The notes under the pieces are model-generated. The model made no database searches, was not told where the DNA came from, and saw only the letters and a list, made by a program, of their open reading frames with translations. A program made the position numbers and the translations under genes. From assembly GCA_951812925.1 (NCBI GenBank), contig OX638368.1, positions 16,803,187-16,867,186 of the forward strand: DNA of 64,000 bases. Reading direction: 5' to 3'. Positions 33,779 through 44,700 of this stretch are shown here, piece after piece. Numbering within the stretch: the stretch's first letter is position 1; every line of letters starts with the position of its first letter. The stretch is from Calliopum simillimum (taxonomy: Eukaryota > Arthropoda > Insecta > Diptera > Lauxaniidae).

Positions 33779-34880
33779 GGTACAAACCATTTCAAAACGA
33801 TCAAGATTTTTTTTATGGCATCCGATTTGGCTATAAATTGGCATAAGCAATAGTTGCATAGTGGAAAAAATTACTATCAAATATTTTTTCAAAATTTAAA
33901 AAAATGGCGGAGATATGGGACTTTGAAATTTTAAGGTTAGTTTTTTTTGAGAAGCTATAACTTCGGTTGCATTTATCCAATTTTCAATTTTATGGTGTTA
34001 AATGATTTGTCTTAAAACAGACTTTAAAATAAAAACTAGCAAACATTTTTTTTTCTTTTTATATATAGTTTACACTGAAAAAGAGAATTTAAATTGAGTT
34101 TCCCAAAATACGTCCTTTTTAATATTTTTTATTTTTCTTGTAAAAAAAGCTACAAGTGTAACTTACCAGTCCTCCAAAAATTGGAGTGGGCCTCCCAGTG
34201 GTTCTCCAGAAAAACAATAAAATGTAGCTTTTGCCGCAATTTTTCAGTACAATTTTTTTGAATTTGAAATTTTTAATTAAACGTTAATTTGAATTTGAAA
34301 AAAGTGCGTTGGTACTTATATTAGTACTATACAAGCAAAAAAACAGTCAATAAACTATTTTCAGCATTTGAAAATTTTTTTTAATAAAAATTTTAAATTA
34401 AAAAAATGTACTGAAAAATTGGGGAAGATGCTACATTTTATTGTTTTTCTGGAGAACCACTGGCAGGCCCACTCCAATTTTTGGAGGACTGGTAAGTTAC
34501 ACTTGTAGCTTTTTTTACAAGAAAAATAAAATATATTAAAAAGGACGTATTTTGGGAAACTCAATTTAAATTTTTTTTTTCAGTGTAAACTATATATAAA
34601 AAGAAAAAAAAATGTTTGCTAGTTTTTATTTTAAAGTCTGTTTTAAGACAAATCATTTAACACCATAAAATTTAAAATTGGATAAATGCAACCGAAGTTA
34701 TAGTTTCTCAAAAAAAACTAACCTAAAAATTTCAAAGTCCCATATCTCCGCCATTTTTTTAAATTTTGAAAAAATATTTCGTAGTAATTTTTTCCACTAT
34801 GCAGCTATTGCTTATGCCAATTTATAGCCAAATCGGATGCCATGAACAAATTTCTTGATCGTTTATACATGGTTTGTACC
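33779..34880. repeat. 1.1 kb long inverted repeat (foldback)
   Basis: The left arm, 33779 to about 34280, is matched in reverse complement by the right arm, about 34380-34880, with a loop near 100 bp. The outer ends read GGTACAAACC at the left and GGTTTGTACC at the right. Inside, TGGCATCCGATTTGGCTATA, GGCGGAGATATGGGACTTTG, AGTCCTCCAAAAATTGGAGT and GGTTCTCCAGAAAAACAATA all recur inverted. The arms look well over 90% identical. No transposase is visible and no flanking duplication is obvious. It may be a large foldback transposon or a hairpin-RNA locus. Confidence 0.9.
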
Positions 34881-35326
34881 TACTTATAAACCTGAGATCA
34901 ACAACAACATATAATTTTGACATGTAGATAACCGGGGCATCATTTACTCGCCATTCCCCAGCATTTATGATGATACAATTAATAAGGAAATGGTAGCAGA
35001 TGTAAATTCTTTCTCTTTTTTTTTTTGAAGAAAAATGTCAAAATCAAAAAACAAAAGAATAACAATTTTGTTTTGTTATTTTGACATTTGTAGGATGAAA
35101 AACGATTTAATTAATCATTGTTGTTCTTCTTTTGCTCTGTTTGACAATTTGTCGTTACCTTATATTGAACGATTGCGATAATTTGTTTGTTTTGTTTTAC
35201 TGTTCTCACTTGGTCGTTTGATTTATTTTCTGACAGTTGGTTAACTTCTGACAGATGGTTTATTTTTGACATTTGTTTACCGGTGACAACTAAAAATTAA
35301 ATAAATTTACAAATATCTGTGGAAAA
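34881..35326. other. Upstream region of the HARBI1-like gene
   Basis: No coding signal. A small imperfect palindrome of about 60 bp lies at 35034-35092 (AAATGTCAAAAT mirrored by ATTTTGACATTT). Several TGACAT/TGACAG motifs follow before the start codon. No TATA box can be assigned. Confidence 0.4.
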
Positions 35327-37224
35327 ATGGAAAATTTACCAAATATAATAAATTCATATTTAAATTTAAGAACAATTGCGAATAACAACTGTCGGGAAAT
35401 TGATAGCGCAATCCAATTGTATAAAAGACGTCGCCGAAAACATTTGAAAAGGTTGCAATTTTTAAAACAGAAAAAAATTCTACTGATCTCAGCATTTATT
35501 ATAAAATACTCAAAAAAATGTTGGAGTTTGGTAAGTGTGTGCAATGTTTTTCTGATTATGCAGTGAAATGCAATATATTATTTTAGCAAAGGACCACAAA
35601 ATTTTGGGAAGAAGATTGTCGAGACAACGGTCCTGAGTTTTTCAAAGAGAACTTCCGCATGAGCTTGGAGTGCTTCAAAGAGCTCTGTGGATTGCTAAAA
35701 AATTTGGAGAAACAAAACTCAACTTTTCGGCTGTCAATCCCTTTGGAAAAACGTGTTGCGATTGCATTGTACTGTCTTGGCTCTTCGACCGAATTCAGAC
35801 GCGTTGCAAATCTGTTTGGCGTAGGAAAGGCTACAGTTTGCACTTGTTTAAAAGCGTTCTGCAATGAGGTTTGGCGAATACTCTCTCCTTTATATTTAAA
35901 CGTCTTTCCGTTGACCAATGATAAAGTAGAAGAATGTGTACAAGGATTTGAATCGATGCACTTTCCGCAATGTTTTGGTGTTATGGGTATGTTGTGATAT
36001 TAATATCGTTGCGAATTACTAATTATTCAATTTAAATTTAGATAGCTGTCACATTGAAATCACACCGGAGGCTACCAACAAAACGGACTATTTTAATAGC
36101 AAGGGATGGTATTCCATGGTTCTCTTTGCCTTGGTTGATTATAGGCAAGTTTTCAATTGCAAAAACAAACCTTGATATAAAAAATGTAATAAATAAATTC
36201 AATTACTCTCTCTACAGATGCCGATTCCTTTATATCAGTGTTGATTATCCCGGAAAATATAACGATTCTTTTATTTTCGAAAACTCGAATTTAAAAAAGC
36301 AATTGGAAGAGTGCTCTCTATTTCAAGAAAAGAGTAAAGAAATTAATGGTGTCGAATTACCTATAGTTATCCTTGGAGATTCAGCTTTTCACTTTTCGAC
36401 AAAAGTAATGAAACCCTACCCATATCGCGAAAACGTAGATATTTCTCAAATAACTTTTAACTACCGATTTTCGAAATGTCGAAAGGTAATTGAAAATGCT
36501 TTCGGACATCTGAAAGCAAGGTTTCGAATGTTAGGTAAGAGTATTAGCAACAGAACTGAAACTGCAGCATTAATTATTCGAGCGTGTTGTGTGTTACACA
36601 ACTTTTTGAACGAAAAAAATGATTCCGTCGACAAAAAATGGATTCGTGCCATGAAGGAAGCAGAAAGATTGCAACATCAAGAGGGTAAACAGCAGCCAAA
36701 TGAAACTTCAACATTATATGACAGTGACCCAAGTGCGGAAGAAGTGAGGAGATCTTTCACTTCTTACTTCGGTGAGATTTTATCTTATTAGTTATTTTTT
36801 TCAGTAAATTATTCACCCTTATGTAATTCGATTTCGATTGGAACTAAATCGAATCGAGAATTTACTATCATATACATACTTTGATTTCCAGAATCGAAGT
36901 CGAAAATTGTCCAATCAAAATAGAAGTAATGATTCGATTTTGGTTGTTAAGTTTTTTTTTTTTTATTTATTTTAACATTTCTCCGTCAGCTCCTTCCAAG
37001 GTGGGGAGGTTTGAAAAAATATTTGCCCGAACTCATAAAATTAAAACGCCTTCACTAATTGTATAGTTTTAGTTCAGAAGTTAGGGATTGTTCTTTTTAT
37101 TTTAGTGTCTGATCGTGAAGGAGCTTCAGAATTTGACAGTGAAGATGATGATGCCGACGGTGGCGAAAACGTCGATGACGTTGACAATGACGATGAAAAC
37201 ATCCAATCAGTCTCCGAAATGTAG
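35327..37224 (+). CDS. PIF/Harbinger (HARBI1-type) transposase-derived nuclease
   Basis: Five coding exons in register: 35327-35530, 35587-35986, 36042-36144, 36218-36771 and 37106-37224, 459 residues. Harbinger DDE signature residues are present: D202 in MDSCHIEI (family CxDGTHI), D290 in ILGDSAF, and E328 in RKVIENAFGHLKARF, with DYPGKYNDSFIF and RACCVLHNFL between and after. The N-terminal half has helical RVAxxLFGVGKATV blocks like the HTH region of HARBI1. The N-terminus is very basic (KRRRRKHLKR) and exon 5 adds an acidic Asp/Glu tail. Intron 3 uses a GC donor (TATAG/GCAAGT), which is required to keep the frame. A poly(A) signal lies at 37245-37250. I see no terminal inverted repeats and no Myb/MADF partner gene, so this may be a domesticated host gene or an element whose ends I missed. 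Confidence 0.82.
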
Positions 37225-37732
37225 TATTTATATAAGTTTTTAATAATAAATTTTTGTATGAAATTAAAACTAAACAGATTTTTTCAAAGACTACAGATAC
37301 TCATAAAAAGGTCTGATCAAGTCATATTTCAAAAACTATCTTATTTTAAAAACAGTTAACAGATGGCACGAAACCATTCGATCTGGCATCTCTTCTTTAA
37401 CTAGAAACATTTTTCTCCGGTAACAAAGAGTTGCACATTTTCGAAATTTCTTGAATAAACAAAAAATCTTTACAATACTCCCTCAAATAAGAAAACAATC
37501 CTAATATAAATAAGAAGTATTCACTCCTAGTTGCGAAATACCCTTGCGACTATAAAACAATGCGAACTGCGATTATTTGATATTTTTCTAACAATAAACA
37601 TAGCTAATATTTTGCACTTTTTTTCGCATTGTGCTCAGCTGAAGCCTCGAGTAAAAATGCAATTATCAAAACTGAAATTGTTTTTATAAATAAAAACTCA
37701 ATCACTGAATTTTTAACACATTTGTTCGACAT
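37225..37732. other. 3' flank of the HARBI1-like gene
   Basis: Contains AATAAA at 37245-37250. Otherwise no gene, repeat or inverted terminus was recognised. Confidence 0.45.
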
Positions 37733-38102
37733 TTACCTTGTTTATACGACACGAAATACGGTATCAAATAAACTCGTTTCAACGTGGCACGCTTAAAATG
37801 TGAGCGTTAATACGAATCAAAAGAAGTATCAAGTTGACGCACTTTTTATAGCGTGTTACAAAATCAGCTGTCAGAATTTGAAGTTCGTGAAATCGTACAT
37901 ATAGAAAATAAAGAAAACCGTACACATGTGTTTATAGAGACACTTAACATGGTTCCGCAATGCTTAATTCCAATTGAAAAGGCGATTTATGGTGACACGC
38001 TTATAATTTCGATAAGGATTGAGATAGCGTTTATAACTACATGCGTTTCCAAATAACATGGTTCGAGTTAGTTCGAATTAAAGCGTCGTATAAACAAGGT
38101 AA
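37733..38102. mobile_element. 370-bp MITE with perfect 18-bp inverted termini
   Basis: TTACCTTGTTTATACGAC at the left is exactly mirrored by GTCGTATAAACAAGGTAA at the right. The interior contains inverted copies of CACGCTTA and an open frame of 67 codons without motif. Superfamily unknown; no clear target duplication. Confidence 0.75.
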
Positions 38103-38392
38103 TTGTTCATCACAAAAATGAAATGATTTGAATTTATAATTTTGAACGTCAATAGTTGGCATTTAATATTTACAAAATCGCAGAACACTGTCCACTCTTC
38201 TTTTTGAAAAAAAAAAAAAATTTGCATTTCGCAAGTTTGTCATTTCGCAACTTTTTGCAATGAAGGTTGAATAGCACTATAATTTTGCATTAATTGCGCT
38301 TCATAAGCAGTAGCCAAATTAATATTAATTTGCTTCTGTGTATTGTTAAGTGAAAACTGTCTAAAGCCAAAAAATGTATTGTTTAAACGCTT
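38103..38392. other. Spacer without recognised feature
   Basis: AT-rich, with an A-run near 38215. No gene or repeat recognised. Confidence 0.4.
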
Positions 38393-39618
38393 ATACCCTT
38401 TTCACACTGGCATCGAAAACGGCTCGTTTTTCAAAATATTCGTTTTTAAAACGAGATATTTAAAATTGTATTCACACTTGAACTTCTCGTTTTTCATGAC
38501 AGCAGATCAGCTATGCTGTCAACTTTCTTTTGTAGAAACTATAATAAAAATGCCAAAGTAGATGAAAAACAAATATAAAAATACATTTTTAAAAAGCATG
38601 GTATAGCTATAACTTTTAGTTGCAGATGAATAAACAAAGAATTTTTTTTTTATTTTTTATTCATGAAACTTCATGTTTGAATTTATATTTAAAACACACA
38701 TCTAAACATTAATTGCGGTAAAATGCAGGTAGGAAGGCTCCAACTCCAATGGATAAGCATCTCTTCTCAAGCTTGTAAATTAATCCAATGTCTGGCGAAA
38801 TTGCTTTGGTGGTGGCACTTCCAAACGCTTATGGAGAGCGGCTTTTTGGCATTGTGCACAAATGTTTCCTAGCCACAATACATAGTTTACAAGACGCGAT
38901 AATTCATGTTTTGGATGAATATTTTGACAATGTATTTCCAAAATATATGTATATATTTTTTTTTTTAATGAGTGCGAGAGAAACCCGACCGAGATAGCAC
39001 GATTTTCTCTATACGTTAGAGTAAGATGATAAATTAAGCTTTTATTAAACGTCATTTAAAAAAGCTCTCGCAGTGCGAAGGAATTGATTCTATTTTTCTT
39101 GCGATTTTTAAAAAAGAAGAACAAGACCAAACACAAAAATTTAAATAAATTGTTTTCAACTGAATTTTTTAATTTCAATTTGAAGTTTAAATAATTTTGA
39201 AAACAAAAACGTTTTTTTTTATTTGTTTTTTGTTTTCATTTGTTTTCAATTTTCATAAACAAAATTTACTCGCAACGAGTTGATTGTGTTTTCACGCACG
39301 AGAAAAAGCTCAAAAAATCGTTTGAGCAAAAGCTATCTTCTCTCGCACTCGTAGCTCGCACCGAATGTGTTCAGGGCTTTAAACAAATAATGTCAAATAA
39401 GACATTTTGAAATTCACCACATTCACAATTTACAACATTTATTCACAATTTCATCTGTTTTCAATGACAGTTGGGCTCGTTTTTGTAGAAAACAGCTTTT
39501 CATGTTTTTGTTTGACGTTTTATTTGTATGGAAAAACAGCCGTTTTTGACTTGTTTTTTCCTCGAAAACGAATGATGTGAAAAACGAGCCGTTTTCAATG
39601 CCAGTGTGAAAAGGGTAT
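38393..39618. mobile_element. 1.2 kb element with about 40-bp inverted repeats
   Basis: ATACCCTTTTCACACTGGCA at the left is mirrored by TGCCAGTGTGAAAAGGGTAT at the right, and the repeats continue through GAAAACGGCTCGTTTTTC with one mismatch. A second inner GTTTTTC block repeats the pattern. A copy of MITE family C (38970-39382) is nested inside. Superfamily uncertain; no transposase. Confidence 0.78.
38970..39382 (+). mobile_element. MITE family C, second copy (nested)
   Basis: Matches 18165-18588 throughout (GAGAAACCCGACCGAGAT, AAACGTCATTT, AAAGCTCTCGCAGTGCGA, ending CTCGCACCGAATGTGTTCAG). Its left terminus is truncated, starting at GTGCGAGAGAAA directly after a T-run. Confidence 0.8.
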
Positions 39619-39639
39619 TTCTTAAAAATTTAAATATTA

Positions 39640-40590
39640 GAGCTGGTTCGCACACACGATTAAACTGTCTGGCGATAGTTATATTCTCGCTGGCGGAGAG
39701 CGGACACACGTGCGATTTGCTATCGGGCGATTAAAAAATCTCATTCTCAGGCAGATTGAGAAACGATCGCAACCCGACTAAAAAATCGTCTAACGGTCAT
39801 TCTACCGTCATTCTACGGTCATTGCTATACCGTTGCATATACAAGTGCACACACGGCAGACTAAACTATCGGTTTTGCTCATAACTCAACGAACGTCAGA
39901 GATTAAAGAACGTCAAAATATATAAGAGCCGCTTTTAGCAACAAGTGAATTTAATTAATAATCTGTACAATCGGTTAATAGTCTGAATAAAGAATTTAAT
40001 TATATTTATTTCCTGTGGTGTACATTTTGACTTTTGTTCGCGTGTAAAGGAAACATTCTCCAGTGGGCTGCGTCAAGCACCTCAACATAAAACACGTCAA
40101 ATTTCTGAGACTATTTCAACGCACACCGGGAAATGCTAGTGTTTTTACAAAAGCTATACCTGGACCTTCCATTACCTTAGTGTAACGCTCAGTCATTCTT
40201 CCACTGGGACTGCAAGCCGCATAATGGTGTCTTGTTTTTCTATCCATGGTTTAATCAAATGTGCAAGCTCGTTGAAACTTGGCACAGTCATCCTGTAAAA
40301 GCGAAAAAATTGCTCAAGGTATTCAAGTAGCTTCCTGTGAAGTGTATAAAATTTTCCTTTTAGAAGTCTATCGCTGTAAATTGGATGTACCCAAAATGCG
40401 CGCAATTTTTTTTATTTTCTTTAATCTTGTGACGATTGCCGCTGCGCACAACACAACCTTTCTCTTCAACATTTTATACAATCTGCGAGCAGTCGCCCGA
40501 CTAAAAATCCACACAAAATTTGACACAAACTCAAACCCGATTCAGAATATTTAGTTTCCCGACAATTTAGTTTGTCGTGTGAACTGGCTC
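39640..40590 (-). mobile_element. Non-autonomous PIF/Harbinger element with TTA duplication
   Basis: Imperfect terminal inverted repeats (GAGCTGGTTCGCACAC at the left; GAGCCAGTTCACAC in reverse complement at the right; roughly 20 of 30 bases match) are flanked by TTA on both sides (39637-39639, 40591-40593), the preferred 3-bp target of PIF/Harbinger elements. It still carries a piece of transposase at 40193-40405. It lies 21 bp from the element ending at 39618. Confidence 0.82.
40193..40405 (-). pseudogene. Harbinger transposase N-terminal fragment
   Basis: The minus-strand frame reads FWVHPIYSDR, FYTLHRKLLEYLEQFFRFYR, then SFNELAHLIKPWIEKQDT and MRLAVPVEE. This is the fold preceding the helix-turn-helix in HARBI1-like transposases. 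An in-frame TGA follows, where CGA would continue the expected EERLSVTLR, and the rest of the protein is deleted. It is not closely similar to the intact gene at 35327-37224. Confidence 0.75.
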
Positions 40591-40596
40591 TTAGAA

Positions 40597-40912
40597 GGAC
40601 TCATTTAAACTGCGGAAAATTCCGCATTTTCGACTTTTCCACAAACTGAATGAGCGCTCCATAAAACAAATGGTGTGAAATAGTGTAAATAAACAGCTCA
40701 TTCATAGTTTAAAACAATTTTAAAACCTTGTTTAGTTGCGTTTGTTCGTAAGTAAAAAGTATTTTTCCGTTTTAATTATTTCTTGCATCAAAATCAAATT
40801 AAAAGTGTATTAAAAATCAGCTGTTCGCAGCTAAGAAATTTCCGCACATTTTTTACACTACCTACTCTGTAGATGCGGAAATAATTCTAAATACAAAGTT
40901 TGAATGAGTTCC
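40597..40912. mobile_element. About 316-bp MITE with inverted repeats
   Basis: GGACTCATTTAAACT at the left and, in reverse complement, GGAACTCATTCAAACT at the right bound the element. TGCGGAAA blocks recur inverted just inside. It begins 6 bp after the Harbinger element. No target duplication is clear. Confidence 0.6.
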
Positions 40913-41778
40913 CCATGATTGAATTATGTGAATTATTATTGAATCATGTGTGTTCCCCTGTTGTCAAAAACTCGAACAATTTAATAGATTTCAAAAAAAA
41001 AAAATTATCGAAATTGACGATCTTGGTAAATGTGGTAGAAAAAAATTGAAATAAAATGTAGGGGATACTTCGATTTCCGTGGCGCCTCGATTTTAAGATG
41101 TTAATTTTTTACAAATTGACCTAAAATAAGTCGATAGTATTAATTAATTCAACATTTCGTTTCGTTTTCGAGCAATCTGTTTGAAGTTAATCACATTTGT
41201 TGTTGATTTCTCATACATTTGTCAGAATGTGCTTACACATTTTGCTGAAGTTAAAAAATGAATAAGAATTTAATCATACAATAGAATTGATACTTAAATA
41301 TTTAAAAAAAAAACAGGCCACCTTTTTTCAACATTATTTATCACAAAAGCTATAATCCGAATTTTGAAACTGTTTAAATTAAAGTTTTTCATTTCGCAAC
41401 AAATAGTGAATCGCACTAAAAATTTGAATTTAAATTTAGAAATCTCATGTAAATCTGATTTATCGATATATGTTGAAAGTATCAATAACAAGAAAAGATC
41501 AACTCTGCAACTGTCACAGCTGTCAAATTTTACTTGCATTTTGTATTTTGCAAAAACACAAAAACACGACGATTTCCATTTAGTATTTTCGTGACTTCTT
41601 CAATAATCGTTTCATCTTGCGCTGTAAAATCAATTGGTCGTAATTGCCGTAAAAAGTTTAGTCATCTTTTCATTTTTAAGAAAGAGAAATAAAAAAAGTA
41701 AAACAATTGCAAATTCGTTGAATATCAGAGTGATTAAGTAAAAAAATCATAAATTTTGGGCAGAGTCCAACAACGACA
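40913..41778 (+). promoter_or_regulatory. Presumed upstream region of the CtsF-like gene
   Basis: This is the sequence preceding the signal-peptide exon. No TATA box or initiator stands out and no coding or repeat feature was identified. A role as promoter/5' UTR rests only on position. Confidence 0.3.
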
Positions 41779-44700
41779 ATGAAATTGCGTTGTATTGTTT
41801 TGAGTGCAACAATTGTTGTTGCACTCTTTGCTGTGGCACCAGTCGCTGGAGAAGAAGAGGCTATACCATCGAATCAGGTCGGTGCATAACAAATTATGAT
41901 TTCAATTTAGTGATTTCGCTTTTAGTTTTACGTAATAAAAACGCTGTAAATATTGATACATTAATGAATATCGGTTATGGAGGTTGATCGGAATGCGGCT
42001 CGGAGGGAGCCAAGTTAATGGGAAACTAAAAAAAAAACATTTTCAGACAGGCTAACAAAGCTTTTGTTAACAAACCATTAAATAAAGACAAATTAATCTC
42101 ATGACATTTTCTTATGATTAACAAAATTTTAACAAAAATGCACAAGTAACAAAGCGAAGAAAAAAACAATTGATCTTAACGTTTTGTGCTATCAATATAG
42201 AGTAAGTGCTACTACTGTTGTTGTTGCTTTCGTATTCCATTGTTCGCAATTTCTTTGACCGATTGTTGACTAGCAATTTGATTCTATCTAGTAAATTGCG
42301 TTGCTTTCAATTTCAGCTCAACAATGTTTACTTATTGATACAGGGTGCTTTTGTTTAAAGAGTCATTGATTATTATAGCGTTCTTTTAATTCAATAACAC
42401 AGGTTTACAAAATAAAAAAATGTCATGGCGTTTTGACCAGACTATGTGTTTCCTAGGGACTTTGACTTCCTGAATCCAAATCCGGGGTCCGTTTCTTTCC
42501 AGAACGTCTGAGAAAAAAGATTTCAAGGTCAAAATGGTCATGTGTCGTTTAGTGATAAATTCGCTACAATTCTGAATTCTTAATTCTAAAAAAGAATATG
42601 TGATCAAAAAGGGTCTCTCGGGCCTAGTTTCGGAGATATAGCCATCGGAAGATCCGGATATATCTTCTATGATAACCGCTATAAGTTGGGAACCACTGGA
42701 TGGATTTGGAAAATACGCTGCATTTTTAAAAAAGTGATTTTCTTCACCGCATTTTGTAAAAAGTTATTTTCTTCGCCGCATTTTGTAATAAGTTATTTTC
42801 TTCTCCGCATTTTGTAAAAAGTGATTTTCTTGTCCGCATTCGCACGAAAAAGATATTTTTCGCCGCAGTTTGAAAAAAAGGATTTCCTTGTCCGCATTTA
42901 AAAAAGAGATAGTCTTCGTAAGCACCGGTGATATATTGTAATTAAACTAACATACTGTGATGGATTAAATAGAGCAGTTGAAAATCTTTCCTTTTTCATC
43001 ATAACACATAACTGATGGAAGAATTTTTTTTTAATATACCATTTTTTTACAACGTTAACATAGTACTTCCATTTCCATTAACTTCAACATAAATATTACT
43101 TTCATTAAGTAATAAAAAACAAAAACAATTATTCAGCATCAAATGCATGGTGGACAATAGGGTCCACCAAGTCCTGGCAAATGCTTTTCGGAATATCGTA
43201 TTAAGCTTTTCAACTTTTGCCCACAACTCCTCCTTGTTTTTTGGTTTTATTGGTCATATTTTCTCTTTAACTATTTTCCACAAATTTACGATTGGGTTTA
43301 AGTCAAGAATTGCACTGGCCAAGCCATTAATTACACACTATTGCCCGCAATTTATTTTTTGTCCTGATGTACCGCAATTTAGTTGTTTTTGTGGCAGCAT
43401 ATCATGACAAACAAACTGTTGAGATCTTGCAATTATTTTGGCTATTTCCCTTTGGCTTCGGAACTCACTTCGCAGCTTCTTGATGAGGAAACGCTCTTCG
43501 TTCGAGCAATGCTTTCCACGATCCATTTTGTTATATTTTATATATAATTTTTATTTACAATGTCATCTATTATCCAAAACGTGATATTAAAGCTATTTTG
43601 CAAAAAAAGGGAGTTACTTGAAGTATTAAACAGTGTGAACCTATTTTTTTGTCCATTGAAAGTTTTACCCCTATTTTTAAATCGGTGAAAATGAGAACCG
43701 CAATCAATTTCAAATTTTACCAGACTTGAGTTTTGGAAACACATAATAGATTTGCATATTTGCTGCAACAGGTTTAAAACATATTGAAGCAGGGGGTGAT
43801 CCTATTTTTTTTGTCAGTCACTGTAAGTGATAAAGAAGCCTTATTTATTTCTTTTCACCTAATTGGAAATCATGCCTTGATTTTCCTCACTAATAAATCC
43901 ATAAATATGAAAATGAAATGGTGTCCGTATGTAGCTTATGAACGCGGAAACTACAAGGCCGATTTACATAATTTTTTTTTTAATTGTTTGTTATGGTCTG
44001 TATAAGGTTCTTAAGGGGATGGAATGCCACTGAGGGGAACGGGGGTTGCACCCCCCATACGAAAAATGTACAAAAAATGCTATATCTCTACAGTTATACA
44101 GGGTCCGCCATCTAACGTTTTTTTTTTCAACTAGTGCTTATTTCGTAAATGGTAACACTTAGCTCATGTCTGATTTGACAGATAATTAGTTTTATCCTTC
44201 CGCTGAACGAATATGGTTGTGTATACGCTTGAACAACGTTTCGCTAAGTGGGTCTGCGATCGACTTACAGAAGATACCGATTTTGCGAAAATAATCATCT
44301 TTTCAGATGAAGCTCATTTTGATCTTGGCGGGTATGTAAACAAGCAAAATTGTCGCATTTGGAGCACAGAAAACCCGCACGCATACATTGAAAAGCCGCT
44401 GCACCCAAAACGAGTCACTGTTTGGTGCGGATTTTGGTCCAAAGGCATAATTGGGCTTTTTTTCTTCGAAAATGAGCAAGGAGTGGCCGTTACAGTCAAT
44501 GGCGATCGTTATCGGGCCATGTTGAACGAATTTTTGTTCACAAAAATTGAAGAGGAGGATATTGGCAACATTTGGTTTCAACAGGACGGTGCTACGTGCC
44601 ACACAGCCGAAGCTACACTCGATGTTTTGCGCCCTGTTTTTGAAGATCGCATTATCAGCCACAGAGCTGATGTAGTTTGGCCACCTCGGAGCTGCGATTT

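Noticed and set aside
33549..33892. Several overlapping short open frames on both strands
   Set aside because: They lie in the non-coding tail of the TSPO duplication and the start of the hairpin. No motif, and mutually overlapping.
36772..36791. Alternative end of the HARBI1-like protein without the last intron
   Set aside because: Reading through gives only a few residues and a stop, whereas a GTGAGA donor and a downstream exon with an acidic tail and poly(A) signal keep phase.
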